A stretch of DNA of 64,000 bases from Angiostrongylus vasorum (taxonomy: Eukaryota > Nematoda > Chromadorea > Rhabditida > Metastrongylidae). Every line of letters begins with the position of its first letter. The first letter of the stretch is position 1. Shown here in pieces: positions 43,210-55,010 of this stretch. The notes under the pieces were generated by a model. The model saw nothing but the letters and a program-made list of their open reading frames with translations. It was not told the origin of the DNA and made no database searches. The stretch lies in assembly GCA_018806985.1 (NCBI GenBank), contig JADANN010000202.1, positions 1,302,001 through 1,366,000 of the forward strand, in the 5' to 3' direction. Made by a program: the position numbers and the translations under genes.

Positions 43210-45585
43210 CTGTGCGGCAAAATAGGCAGTATGAAAGAGTATTCGTTGAAATCAGTGAATATTTTTACTTATGCGTTAAAATCCCTTTAAGGTAATTCGT
43301 TTATTTCACTAACTTCTCAATATTGAAGGGCAAACGTTTGGTGCGTATATGTCGACAGAACCTGGCATCGTCGTGGTTGGGTGCATATCCAGAGCACGAA
43401 CACGACGGTGTGCGGCAAGTTCGCGCTTCAACGATTCCCGTATCCTGGTACCTGCATAGCGAAAATCAAGGATCGATTAGTAGAAAGGAGACTTTTAAAA
43501 CGTCCATAAAACCCAAATGTCTCTACTAAAAAAGGAATAATTGCATGGAACCCATATGTTATTAATCTCTCACACTCCACTGGGCACCCTATTGGATACC
43601 AAAAGCAATGCCTGGTATGAGTTAATTTGTGAAGAAACTATTACGTGTTTCATCTACTTAGTCACGTAGCCGTATATGTAAAGGAGAGCACGGTTTTCTT
43701 GATTCCTCAGATTCTTTTCGCATCGAAATCTTTCCTTGTTTTCTTTTTTACTTCATCGGCAAAATTCACTCTTTTCTAAGCCAGGGAGAACATTCCTTCA
43801 ATATTAATTTTGTTATTCTAGACAATCCCTATTGGTGCTATAGACTGTTTTTTACAATCCTAAAACAATACAGTTTTTACAAAGCATTGTTGTGGTTGGC
43901 ATTCAAAGAGAAAGAAAATGCCGATGCTTATAACAGTAACATTTTCTTACAGATGCGCGCTCATCGTTCGAAGTACAATTGGACCAGTGCCGCCGTCATA
44001 TAGGTGAAAGTGTGTGCAAGTACACTACTCCACATATCAGTTATGCAGGTTTCGTGAACAAGGCTATTTGCGAAAAGCACACGGATGATATCCGAAGGTT
44101 TTATAGTTTTATAATAGCATTAGGAGGCCTCCTCCCAACGGTTTACCGCCTCATCGTGGTTGGGAGGTGTTTCTGGGTGTCGAGCTCCGATGTACGGCGA
44201 ATGGATTCATCTCGCGGCAGGATCTGCAAGCTGAGGAGTCCGGCATTTCAATCAAGAAACACGGCTATCAGCAAACCAATACCAGGATTAGGATCTACCA
44301 CCGTTACGGTATCAAACTCGTCGCATGAGAGTAAATCTCCCTCTGATCCAAAAGGGCGACGACTGCCTGGTGTGATGAAGACCTGCGGCGGACTTTGGCC
44401 AGGCTGATCTCGGGACTCCAGGAACCACAATGGCTTAAACAGCAAATCTCCGAAAAAATGGAGATTATGCTGGGGGCCACACAAACTGCGAGGACGGGCC
44501 ATTCAAGTATCAAGTAAGTTAGAGGCCAGAAAGAACATTCTTTCCAGACTCCCGACAACGATAACATTTGGAAATAAACAGTAATAAATTAATAGCTATT
44601 AATGATACGTCTTTTTGTTATTGTCCGCTATATTGTTTGCACAACTTTATGCAGCAGCATGAAACGCCAGGAAAAATTTTCAAAGCATTTTCACAAGCAG
44701 GGTTAGTTAGGGTTGTTCGATAGCAAACATGTGGTTTATTGCTCGATCCCGCCTAAGCGATTATCGAAATCTGGGATTCACTAGACCTTCCATCCCTCTG
44801 GGGTCAGGAAATTTGTATCCAGCTTGTCTGGGAAGATGAATGCACTGGCAACACCGGTAGACCACAGCGAGTTATTGTATATTTTGTATATTGTATCAGC
44901 TTTGTATCCACTCACTCCTACGATTCTCATTCGAGTCGAATGTATGGCACCTCCTAACGAAACAGATCAACGAAATGATTTATCATTTATCCCTTATCTC
45001 TTTTACAAAGTGGCTGTAGTAGCTCTGAGATGAAAGAGAGAGCTTGCAATGCGTGTGGATACTGTTGCACACTCATCTGCTGGTTGTCTTATTAAAATAT
45101 TTGCTCTGGTATTTTTTGCAAAAACTAGTTCAACATAATATTAAGTATCAGATGGTGGTTTACAGTGGAATAGTTTTATGGGAGAATACTATTCTATTAT
45201 CCAGAGATTCAATACCAATGCAAGCAGGTAGCTCTCTCGTGCACTAAACCGTGCCCTACTATCAGCCCTCGTTTATTACAGCACGCATAAAATCTGATTG
45301 AAATTATTGAACTTGTCCATTGTTGAGTAAATGTATTAGTATTGAAAAATTTTACTAAAAAGTGTACAGTATCAGAACTATAAGAACTATAAGGGGAACC
45401 ATAAGAAAACCTCACTTCTTCAGCACTTTACTCACACAACTATGAGTGATGCCGAGTTGTTTGGCGATGTGAATCTTTTTTCATTCCAGTCTCGAAAAGT
45501 TGAACGATCTTCTGCCGATCACATGTCAGCAATGGACGACCCGAGATGTACGGACGGCCGTAGCGATTACGAGATTGATACGGTG
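43058..45585 (-). CDS. paired-domain (PAX-like) transcription factor gene, three exons seen
   Basis: Three minus-strand exons (45416-45585, 43314-43451, 43058-43209) join with matching phases through good splice sites. They give a paired DNA-binding domain: PAI subdomain (GRPYISGRPLLTCDRQKIVQ, then IAKQLGITHSCVSKVLKK), a linker (YQDTGIVEARTCR), and a RED-like helical part with VC...V..YSA.L..KIAR spacing. Paired domains bind DNA in the nucleus; nematodes have both classic Pax genes and PAI-type npax genes, and I cannot say which this is. The PAI exon carries one extra base in an A run (see finding), so as assembled the frame breaks within the domain. The N-terminal exon and any homeodomain exon are not seen. 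Confidence 0.75.
43314..43451 (-). CDS. PAX-like exon: paired-domain linker
   Basis: The acceptor TTCGCTATGCAG completes the lysine codon left by the PAI exon. The sequence YQDTGIVEARTCRTPSCSCS and then GYAPNHDDARFCRHIRTKRL starts with the Y..TG(S/I) linker that follows VSK(I/V)L.R in paired domains. The donor is GAGAA|GTTAGT. It is unusually cysteine-rich for a paired-domain linker. If the donor is ignored, the frame ends three codons later (LVK-stop). Confidence 0.7.
44140..44520 (+). repeat. dispersed repeat family A, full length
   Basis: From GGTTTACCGCCTCATCGTGG to GACGGGCCATTCAAGTATCA. It is the clearest copy and contains TCTCCGAAAAAATGGAGATT, the position where the 18-kb copy carries an insertion. 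Confidence 0.65.
45416..45585 (-). CDS. PAX-like exon: PAI subdomain, frameshifted
   Basis: The acceptor TTCATTTTGAG and donor AAGAA|GTGAGG bound the exon. Reading starts YQSRNRYGRPYISGRPLL and TCDRQKIVQLFETGMKK, then needs a one-base shift at the six-base homopolymer (45476-45481) to continue as IHIAKQLGITHSCVSKVLKK. The GRP(L) turn, DRQKIV helix and ITHSCVSK recognition helix are classic PAI features. Tc1-type transposase helix-turn-helix domains lack the SGRPL turn, so PAX is preferred. Confidence 0.8.
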
Positions 45586-45869
45586 CTCAAAATGAAAGAA
45601 AAAGCATCTGTTGTAGTAATAAAGATATGTTTTCTTCCCCATTACTGCTAAAATAAAGCAAGGAAAAAAAGCAATCCAACTACGGGCGTTTGCTTATTAA
45701 ACCGAAAAATCTGGTGAAATTAGGACAGAAGTAAACATTAGAAAGAAAACTGGATAGAACATGAATTAGGAAAATCTAACAAATCAGCTTAAAAGAAGCT
45801 CATCTATGACGGATGAAGAGAAAGTTTAAGTATAATCATCTTTATCCGCTTCTAACTATGCTTACTACA

Positions 45870-46010
45870 CATTGTAATGCAGTGGTTAGGGGATGTCCTG
45901 CTATAAACACCTGGCCATTTGTTCGATCCCAGACCCAAGGCACGCAATCTTCTCAATCTTCCAAGTCGGTAAATTGGTGCCAGGCTTACCTGAGAGGATA
46001 AAAACACCGA
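45870..46010 (+). mobile_element. SINE family S2 copy
   Basis: Head GTAATGCAGTGGTTAGGGG, box B TTTGTTCGATCCCAG, then AAATTGGTGCCAGGCTTACC. Confidence 0.55.
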
Positions 46011-46345
46011 ATTTAATAAATTACTAGGCTAATACTAGTCACGTCTGAGCTAAGTATCCATTAAGTTATTTCTGCTTAAATTTCAATCAAATGGAGGCGA
46101 TTTCATAGCATATTTCTCAGGAACTGTTCAACCCCAACGTTTTGTCCCAATAGGCTACCACTTCTTGCAGCGTAAACGGTGTTTATGGTTTCGGTACATA
46201 TTTTTTACACGCAGTAATGAGTTCGATATGGAACGCCGACGTCATGAGAAAAAACTACTCCAATCAGATGAAAATTGAACTTGCGCCATGTCTTATGTTC
46301 GGTGAAGACAAACCATTGAATTATTAAGCATTAGTGCCTTAACAG

Positions 46346-46518
46346 ACTTTCCCATCAAGATAAAGGAGACATCTGTGAAATATGTGTATAACGAACCGTT
46401 GAACTTTCACACTTACTTTCGAAACGATTTCGCAAACTTGCACATAAACAAAGCTGCTTGGAAGAATGATCTGTTATCTTTGTACGCAAAGAAAGGGTGG
46501 GAAAAAATTCGGCTTTCA
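46346..46518 (+). CDS. possible exon with strong donor
   Basis: Open from acceptor CCTTAACAG to the good donor TTTCA|GTGAGT, 57 codons: FPIKIKETSVKYVYNEPLNF, then HTYFRNDFANLHINKAAWKN and DLLSLYAKKGWEKIRLS. Composition is protein-like. Family unknown. Confidence 0.38.
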
Positions 46519-46719
46519 GTGAGTTCCAGTTCATTTCACTTGGTTCACCTAATTCGTAGATTCACTACTGGCAAGAGTAGCCACTATGAGAAGAACACCC
46601 GTAGAATTCCATTTGAGAAAGAGAGATGTGTCGGCACATGAAGCGATTGAAAACGATTGTGAAGTCGAGGCAGCATAACCGATTTTTTACCCATTAGTTA
46701 TTTATTCATTTCCTTTCAA

Positions 46720-47100
46720 AAAGTTTGCCGGCTCACCGTGAGTGGGAGGTGTTCCTGGGTGTCGGATTGCGATGTACATCAGGGGATTCATCCCCCAGGG
46801 TCTCCGAAGCTAACGAGTGCGGCATTTCTATCAGGGAGCCCAACTCAGAGTAATACCAATATTAGGACTCATCACCATCCTGATACCAAACTAGTCGCAA
46901 GGTGGCAAATCTCTCTCTGATCTGCAAGGACTGCGACAGCCTATGGTGGTGACGACCTCGAACTGACTTTGGCTAGGCTGAGCTGAGGACTCCAGGGAAC
47001 CACAATGGCTAAAGCAGCAAAACTCCGAAAAATGAGAATTGTGTTAGAGCCCTCGCAACTAGTGAGGACGGGCCATCCAAGTATCGCAGTAAGTAAGTAT
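46720..47100 (+). repeat. dispersed repeat family A
   Basis: Starts at GTTTGCCGGCTCACCGTGAG and ends GACGGGCCATCCAAGTATCG. Confidence 0.6.
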
Positions 47101-47319
47101 TCATTTAATATTAGTATTTGTCATTGTACATTATCCAGCTTGAAACGAGGTACTGTGGATTTTTTTAATCGACTTACGTAGACGTCGCAACGTTACATGA
47201 ATAAAAATTCGATAATACCCTTGTGTAAGCGGAACAATCCAAAAATCTACTGATTAATGATGCTGGGATTGATAGGAGACTCTTGGGAATCATGTATCTA
47301 GGTTTTATACGGAATAGCC

Positions 47320-47500
47320 GCGTGCAAGAGAGTGATTGGAGGTGTCCTGCAATCTCATTTGGTCGTTGGTTCGATCCAGCACAAAAAGCAAATCAGGCAT
47401 TTATCCATACGGGATCGTCATAATCTTACCAGCCTTGTCTAGGAGATACACACAGTGATTTTATGATAGGTAAGCTCCTGGAGGTCATTGTCTAAGCCAA
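47320..47500 (+). mobile_element. SINE family S2 copy, decayed
   Basis: Box B GTTGGTTCGATCCAGC, then CTTACCAGCCTTGTCTAGG and GAGGTCATTGTCTAAGCC in plus orientation. Confidence 0.5.
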
Positions 47501-47703
47501 ATATGTATTTACGGCCTTGAATGAATGATGCACTTTTCAATGATTAGTCAATGCTGTAAACTTTTCTCGAGATTTTGCTTTAGTTAGTCGGCATGTTGGA
47601 CCGTTCGAAATGTTTGTTCGACGATTTAACAACGGCTTAAAATTTATCGTCTTTTCTCTCAATTTATCTGAAGTTTGCTAATTTAAAGTGATTCTGGCTA
47701 AAT

Positions 47704-47885
47704 TTATAAAGCTTCGGTGCTAGGGAGGCCCCATATAGTGACGAGTAGTCTGTCTACAGCTTTTCTGAATTGAAGAGACACTTTACGGTTTCCGGCCAGG
47801 ATTCCTATTATAAGTCCAACCAATTCATGAACACATGTGTAACAATCTGAATTTGTTGTTATTGCCATTACTGATGTTATCATTA
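47704..47885 (-). CDS. possible C-terminal exon of a membrane protein
   Basis: After acceptor ACAAATTCAG the frame reads CYTCVHELVGLIIGILAGNR, KVSLQFRKAVDRLLVTIWGL and PSTEAL-stop: one hydrophobic span and a basic amphipathic tail, as in serpentine receptors. No specific family motif, so the class is only suggested. Confidence 0.28.
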
Positions 47886-49366
47886 TTATCCATAATTTTA
47901 CCAATGATTGTTCACAGCTGACGTAGCATATTCTTGGAAATCCCGACAACATTGTCAGCACAAAACTTATCATCATCTTTTCCCGTTGATGTTATCAAAT
48001 TTTTTTAACCTAGTAGGTGGCCTGGTAACGTTTTCCCGAAGAAGCTGGTTTTTCGACAGTTGTCAACAATTTGCGGATGATTAGAGTGATTCAGAACCAG
48101 AGGATTTAACAAACCTATAAGAGAGACTGTGACTATATTCACTTGAAAAAATTCGCCGATGTTGTCTATCACACAGGGAATGCGATACTAACAACCTCGT
48201 ATCAACTTGGGGCTCGTGTTGCACAAAGGTTAAAGGTGCACGTACTCGTTCATTTGAACCAGAGCCATGGAAAAACCAAACCCCTTTACTACTCGTGAGC
48301 CGGCGAACTGGCAAATGATCTCTCTGGAAAGACAGATGTTCTGATATCGGCAGGCCTTTGCAAGTCATTATAGAAGCAGAGACGCGTACAATCGATTGGT
48401 CGATGCTGAACAGAGTAAAATGCATGCTTCTTCCCTAAGGGATTGAATTGCCGCCGAAGGCTTTATCCATTATCGCATATCAGCTCACCACGAACACACA
48501 GACGTACTGATCACTGTCGAAGTTATCTGTATTTAAGTCGCTCTTTAGAGATTATTCATTTGATGAATGCGAGATGTTTTTGAAGAAGGAATCATGTAGT
48601 GTATAATATATTGTAGTACCCATTAATGGTGGAAGTATTGATCCTCCAGATCTAAGAAGCAAAGAAAACACAGAAGTGCACATTATTGAAATAACAGTTA
48701 AACTAACGGCAAAAATTGCAAAGCAAAAATTCACCATTTGTTGGAGGCTGTGTGTGAAAGATTGGTTCCATGAATGTGTTCCTCATTCCCAGTGAATGAG
48801 AAAATGATTCCAGCAGAAGAAGGTTACCAATTGGGCTCTTCTGAACATGACTCGCTGAATCAATAATAATTTCTCTTGCATTCACTTAAAAAAAATCAGT
48901 GGATCTTTGGTCAACCTAAGTATGCAATGTATTTTCGCTAACTGAACAATTTTTTGTGTAAACCGTATTCAAGATGCTTTTCGATGTAGTTCCAAAGCAG
49001 CCAAGCACTGTTTGTGCAAGGATAATGTCTAGTTTGCAAGCTAGGAAGAATCCGCAGATCATATTTTCCTTGTGTGCAAATTGTAAAAGATGAAGCCTTC
49101 GAAATTGATCAGCGCTCTGTTATGAAATATGCATTCAAATCCATTCGCAACATCGTTCTGCGTGTTTGGCCTGTACAATGAGTTCCGGTGGTTTTCCTGC
49201 ATCGACTAAGTAATTTTAAGACCGTCTACAGCTTTTCGATCTGAATTTAGTTCCTTCATGATGAGTGTCGCTGGATTCCGGTCGACTTCATTCACCGTAG
49301 AATCTTGGGATAGCTCTGGCAGAGTCTTGTAGCTCTTCATAATAGAAGCAAACCCTATTACAGCGT

Positions 49367-49520
49367 TTCACAATGGAGCCGCCGGAATTTGCAGATCGAA
49401 GGTGTTTTTGCAGAGTAGTCCGGTACCAATATGGTTACCACAGAAGAGTGGTAGAGATAGTTAAAACAAGCGACGGCGAACAAGTGACCACGCGTGTGAA
49501 GCCCGGCTTCTCTAACTACT
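49367..49520 (+). CDS. possible exon, basic
   Basis: After acceptor CCCTATTACAG the frame reads RFTMEPPEFADRRCFCRVVR and then HRRVVEIVKTSDGEQVTTRV. A possible donor (CGT|GTGAAG) ends it near 49494. It is basic and cysteine-containing. No family recognised; it may also be chance. Confidence 0.3.
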
Positions 49521-49919
49521 TCTCTATCCAAGCCCACATATATTTATGCATACATAAATTTTGTAAAACGTGTTTTTTCTTTGAAATTTTTAAATTGAAA
49601 TTCTAAGGATATTAAGAACTAAAAAGCTGAATTTTTAATACAATCGAGGCGAAAACTTTTGTGAAAGTAGAAGGTCAGAATTTTATCGTCGCACAACGAG
49701 ATATCTGAGAAGTGAAAAATTCTAACGACTTTTTCTCAATGATGGTTAATAAATGAAGCTCACGGCAAACTAGAATTTCGTTGTTTAACACACAGCGACA
49801 GGTAACCAATGAATAGAAAGCATTCGATGACGAAAGAATGGCTGATTTCAACTTCACGTAAACAGTTTGGTTCCCAGGGAATTTTACTAATTAAAATAAA
49901 AGCATTAATGCTGGGTTTT

Positions 49920-50090
49920 TATTTGCTGCTTAACAGTATTTTTTCACGGCCGGATATGATTCGAAATACTACCACAATGATGCTGAGATATTAGCAAAAC
50001 TATGACCTCTAGCGAGATTCGAACTCGCGATTACCATTTCCGAGGACTCAGATTTTAAATCACCGTGCTACTCAGTGATTATACTAGCCA
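49920..50090 (-). mobile_element. tRNA-derived SINE, family S1
   Basis: Reverse-oriented body (ACCACAATGATGCTGAGATAT) and tRNA-like head with box B (CGAGATTCGAACTCGCG, reverse) and box A. Confidence 0.65.
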
Positions 50091-50180
50091 TTTCTTATTC
50101 TTTAAATGTACCTTGAAAATTTATTTTATAGACATAGGGACTTCTCAATATTAATAGAAGTGACCCGATCTTCAGTTACT

Positions 50181-50551
50181 TATCAGTCAGTTGTACATCT
50201 TCCATGGCCGAAACGATTTACAACAAGCGCATGGTCCGGATTTGCTCAAATACCTCTAAGGACAGATGCACACAAACGCATGAAGCGGGAAAATGTGAGC
50301 CTGGCCTGACAGAGATAGCGAGACATAGGGAGTCTCTTCCATCGACACAACCAGCTATGACTGTTACGAACAAATGGCAAGGTGGCCCAATTATTGGGTG
50401 TACCACTGCACCGCTGAGAACTCAGCCAGTTCTCTACCTAACGCTGCCACCAGCAATAAAGAACATTGAATTCGATGGAAAACCATTAAAATCTCTGCGT
50501 ACAGAGTACATTCTTTTGCCCTGCGATAATAAAACGCTGATCTTCTCTTGA
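50181..50551 (+). CDS. unidentified terminal exon or small gene, cysteine-containing
   Basis: After acceptor CTTATCAGTCAG a frame is open for about 122 codons to TGA: CTSSMAETIYNKRMVRICSN, a cysteine-spaced middle (CTQTHEAGKC), KWQGGPIIGCTT, then a hydrophobic-polar C-terminus LYLTLPPAIKNIEFDGKPLK. The first ATG is at 50204. I recognise no family. It could be the last exon of a plus-strand gene that includes the segments at 46.35 and 49.37 kb. Confidence 0.45.
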
Positions 50552-50559
50552 TGAAAGTC

Positions 50560-52395
50560 AAAAAACATATTCCTTTCGTTTTTTGTTGAAGATCCCTTTC
50601 CTAATCACGAAGGAATTGATAAAAAACAGGGTGGCCTCCATTAGAACACGAAATTTCTTCATAATAATACAATCAATGGCTTGTTTTGAAAATTGTAGAA
50701 ATTCAACCTTCTAGTTTCTTGAAAAATTTGATTCGAAACATACTGTAGGACGATATTAAGGATATTTCATAGAATTACTTACATAATTAGTCCTTGGGCT
50801 ACATCTTTTGCACACATTGATGAAATTCTCAGTTCCCCCACTATGCTATCGACCAAGAGAATTTCGTCAGTTATAAAAAAAATCAAGTAAAAATCAAGTT
50901 CTGAGTTGAAATTGCAAGGCGCGACTGTTCCGCCTAGTTGCGAGTGCTCCCTGCTCATGCCGTAGATTATGTACTAAGCACTCTGCTATGTAAAGAGCAA
51001 AATTATCACAAAATGGGTCCATATGAATACTAACCTTAGTTGTTGAAAATTGGACCTCATTTCTAGGGCGGGAGTCCAGCTGTCCCTTATAGTCTGTACT
51101 TATTCGAGGCAAGAAGATCTGAATTAATTATGAAAGTAAAGTAGTCCATAAGAGTGAAAGTGCTTCATTCTGAAATTTTTTTTCTTCTATAAATTAGTAA
51201 GGACATGAAACACCAACACTTAAACGTTTAGTTATTGTTGGTCTGTCGCACATTGTGGGGCTAAAGAAAAATGAATCAGCAAAAACATTTCTGGCCGAAC
51301 TTGTGTTGCCAACAGATTGAAGCCAGGTGTATAACCGGCTCAACGCACGAGGTTTTTGTTATTTCTTCCAACCTTGTTAACTTGACGTTAACGGCTAATC
51401 CAGTAGAGCAAACATTATTAAAAACATCGTCTTGAGACGTACTTGCTGGAATTGCGAAGCGACAGGGTACATTTTTTCTAAAGCGTGGTGGTGAACTGCA
51501 CTGTTGTGACAGGCGAACGGCGAATACGGTAGAGTGTCGTCGGAGGACCGCCGCCTTTCAACGAGCGGAGATCGTTGTCACCATTCTTCATCGTCGTGTC
51601 GCGATAGGATAAAAACACGGTCGCGTGCGGGTTTTTTTCCTAGCTCCATGTTAGATGCTATCCTCACGCATCGTCGAAATTATAAAGGCATTACCGATAA
51701 CAGTCGGCGAGATTTGTCAACACAACAAAAAAGCCACCCGAAGCTGGTTCGAATTAGAAGGCCTTCTATAGTAAACTAATCGCTCCACTCATCTCATGCA
51801 CATCGTTATTTTATCGTAACGTCGTCGGAATTCACAGATATTTAAGATTCCCATGCCATTTACAATAGGCTTATTTGAAGTAACAAAAACACCTTATGAC
51901 GAAGTCCTTGTTGACTGACTCGAAACCTTGATTCGTCAAGATTGAAGCCGCAATGACTGTATACAATTTTCCAGATAAAAGTGGTAACGAACAATCAGCT
52001 GTGGTAAAGAATGAGTGTTCGCTATTTGTTAAGCGGATGCCTACCGATGGGGTTACATTGTCATAACTAGAATCTAATCAAATATTTGGGTTATAGTCAA
52101 TATCGATCAGTCAATCGATCGGTTTTAAAGCTCAATTTATGAGAAATTTTAGCTGTTACAACTACAAATTATAGCAGTCGCAGCAAATATTTGTCCCATA
52201 TGTTGTTGTACCATTGTAACACTAGTTGAAAGCCCTTCTTGCCCAATTATTTGCTAAGCAAGGTTTTTTTTCCCAATACTTAGTTCGCAATGGAGTTCTA
52301 AAAAAGCCGAAAACGTGGAATTTTCTCATAATGAGTTCAAATATAGGGATATTCTTCTAGAGAAATCAAAATATCAAAAATTTATGAAGCTCTGA
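50560..52395. other. no firm feature
   Basis: A locally GC-richer patch at 51480-51640 holds an ATG frame (MSSEDRRLSTSGDRCHHSSS) that could be a first exon, but no donor stands out. A SINE-like reverse head may lie at 50930-51010. Confidence 0.35.
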
Positions 52396-52400
52396 TACAG

Positions 52401-52525
52401 TGTTCGATATTATACGACGCAGAATTCTCAAACTTTCTCACCAGATGTATGACGAAATGTTGCGAAGTCTATCACCAGCTGAAATCGAGCACCTCTGAGA
52501 AGCATTCAAGAAGTTGTTGAGCTAA
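52401..52525 (+). CDS. possible terminal exon or pseudogene fragment
   Basis: After acceptor TCTGATACAG the frame reads FDIIRRRILKLSHQMYDEML and RSLSPAEIEHL, then TGA, then continues EAFKKLLS-stop in the same frame. The helix-like, charged pattern continuing past the TGA suggests either a natural end at 52498 or a recent nonsense change. Family unknown. Confidence 0.35.
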
Positions 52526-52999
52526 AAATTAGCAGATCACTAGTCGTGAAGAGTTGAACAGCATTAATACATGCGTAAACGTACGAATTAAGCGAGTGAC
52601 AATGTGGTTGCTCCTTGTGATGTGTTTGCTCATTATAAGCAATAAAGGCAAACGTCTTCTAGTTTTGTAGGGAATTAGCATGAGTCCTATTCTGGAGGGT
52701 GGCTTACTCTGTTCAAGGCTGTGGTGACCTCTTAGGGAATCTACATATGAAATCACTCAAATTATGGCAGGTTACTGTTCATATTTTTGTTCACTACCAA
52801 ACCATAGTATTCGAGGAGAGCAAATCTATGACCACTCTTAGCCATTCTACTTTTCCAATTTCCGCGTCAAAAGAAAGCATCATCACCTGCTACTCACCAA
52901 CTTGTACTGCTGATGCAGGCAAAGTGGAGGTTTTCAACAACCAGTTGGAGGATTAGTCCGCAAAAAATCCGAAATAGTCTCGTAGCATTTCTATCCGTA

Positions 53000-54490
53000 G
53001 CGCCTCTGCTCCATGGAAACTCATTTTCAGAAAAGGTTGAGAATCTTCGATAGACATGGGAGTCTTCTAAGGGCACGACTCATGCGGAGATTGATCATAT
53101 TCTCACGGAGAGAAAATGGTTTCTCTTTAACATCTTGGTTGTATCTGAGTTCTGTACTGGACCTGATCACCGCCTTCTCCGTGCCTTTATCCGATTCTGC
53201 CATAAGCTCTAAAAGAAGTCTTGTTATTTCCCAGGAAAAAGGAAGCAAGTCGTATATGACGAGGACACTCTCAATGAAACCCTGTCCTAACACGGTTGGC
53301 CGATAAAGGAAGGAGCAACCGAGGACTACAAGCAGCTTTTCGAAGGACTTAAGAGTAGCGTCGAACTCGCCTCAGTTCGTCAAGCAAAGATGTTCAGACA
53401 GCATCTCTATTTTCACTAAGGAACTGCTTGAGAAGAAAAGGAGACTGAAGTTTGACCCCAGTGCCCTGCGCCTTGCATGGGTAATAATAAATGTAAGTTG
53501 TTTAAAAATGGACTCATCCTATATACGGGCACTAACCGACTGTTGTCGAATCTGGATCACAAATGTACAGCTTTTTTATATCCACATCTGACCATTCACA
53601 TATGGAAAGAAGTTCGGCAATGCGACACCATATCGCCAAAACTGTTCACTGCCGCTCTTAGGTTGAAAGTGAGGTTACGCGATGGGGACGAGAAAGGCAT
53701 ACGTGTTAACGGAAAATTCCAATCAAATCTTCACTTCACGGATTACATCGTAATCTTTTCAAAGGATACCATTGAAGCAGAGACGATGCTCAATGAATTC
53801 AACGAAGCGGGAAAAAAGATTGGACTGCGCATAAATAGGATGAAGACTTTGTTCATTAAGATCCCATGGTGCGAAAGTGAAGTAATCGAAATGAAAGGTT
53901 CTCTGATTACAAAAACAACCTCCTACGTGTATTTGGGAGTTCACTGGGCATGGAGAACACCATGAGCCGCATTCAGCCACTCAAAGAAGCCACCGACCAA
54001 ATAGTGGGCCTGAAACTCAGCGCTTACTTTTTCCAATTCAACAATGCTTCAAAGCGCTTTGTTACGCACCAGAGGCATGAGCTAATATCCAAACCATGTC
54101 AAGAATAATGCACCTCAGAGTGCTTTAACGATGTCTTCTGGAATCAAAGCTGCACTCACAACTTGTAGCTGGAATGCGCACCTCGGATATTCTAAAGCCT
54201 ATTCCACCTTTGAAATCTAGGAAAATATACAATACTAGCGAAACAGATGGGACGGTCACATAATAAGAGAAACAGTTGACAGACCAACAAAAGAACGGTG
54301 GAGTGGTCTCAAAAAGAATGCAAGTTTCCTCTTGGAAGACCACCCAAACGACGAGAGGGCATGTTCGGGCTAGTGTCAACAATTTCATTCGAATATGGAA
54401 ACGCTTTTAGGAATTCGGAATGGACATCGTGGATGCCACCATGGTCAAAGCAGACCACCACCATGAAAAGCACCTACTCGAGTGAGAAAC
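53000..54490 (+). mobile_element. second RTE-type family, degenerate copy
   Basis: Near 53.06-53.2 kb an APE endonuclease end is readable (AEIDHIL, then PDHRLLRA). At 53.6-53.97 kb there is reverse transcriptase: DTISPKLFTAAL, FTDYIVIFSKDTIEAETML (the catalytic FADD is FTDY), NEAGKKIGLRINRMKT and TTSYVYLG. The C-terminal RWDGHI and GRPPKR region follows to about 54.4 kb. It differs from the 57-kb family in sequence. Stops and shifts break it. Confidence 0.8.
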
Positions 54491-54649
54491 GAGTAGAAAT
54501 TGTGCTGGTGCTCTATTACTAGTGACGGCAGAATGTCTAGGTATCCAGAAATCTTTCGCAAGAACAGTAACCGTGTAGTGGAACGTTTTTTCACATCCTG
54601 CACATATTTAGTGAGCAAATATCCACTTATTCTCCTTACTATGGTCACT

Positions 54650-55010
54650 CCTACCAAATGTTTACTGCTTCGTCGTGGCTGGGAGGTGTTCCTAGGTGCC
54701 GGATTGCGATGTACAGCGGGGATATTCATCCGCCCTGCAGGGTCGCCCAGGTTGAGAAGTAGTCCAGCGTTCACATCTGGAACCCTGGCTAAGAGTGAAC
54801 CAATATCAGAAACCACCACTATCCTGGTATCAAAGTAGTCGTATGGTAAAAAATCTCCCTCTAATCCACAAAGGCCGGCGACTGCCTGTGGTGGTGACGA
54901 CGTGGGCAGACTTTGGCCAGACCGACCTCGGGACTCCAGGAACAAAAAATGAAGATTATACTGGGGCTTGCAAAACAATGAGGACGGGCTGTCTAAGCAC
55001 CAACTAATAC
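54650..55010 (+). repeat. dispersed repeat family A
   Basis: From CTTCGTCGTGGCTGGGAGGT to GAGGACGGGCTGTCTAAGCA. It follows the second RTE-type element. Confidence 0.6.

Noticed and set aside
43323..43529. Plus-strand frame over 43.3-43.5 kb
   Set aside because: Antisense shadow of the PAX-like linker exon.
45442..45651. Plus-strand frame MSDAELFGDVNLFS...
   Set aside because: Antisense shadow of the PAX-like PAI exon.
48081..48425. 114-codon minus-strand frame
   Set aside because: Composition is not protein-like, and the region carries the tail signature of the CAA-tract element.
48552..48885. Minus-strand hydrophobic frames that could be serpentine-receptor exons
   Set aside because: No clear splice sites or family motif, and the hydrophobic run could arise from T-rich sequence.
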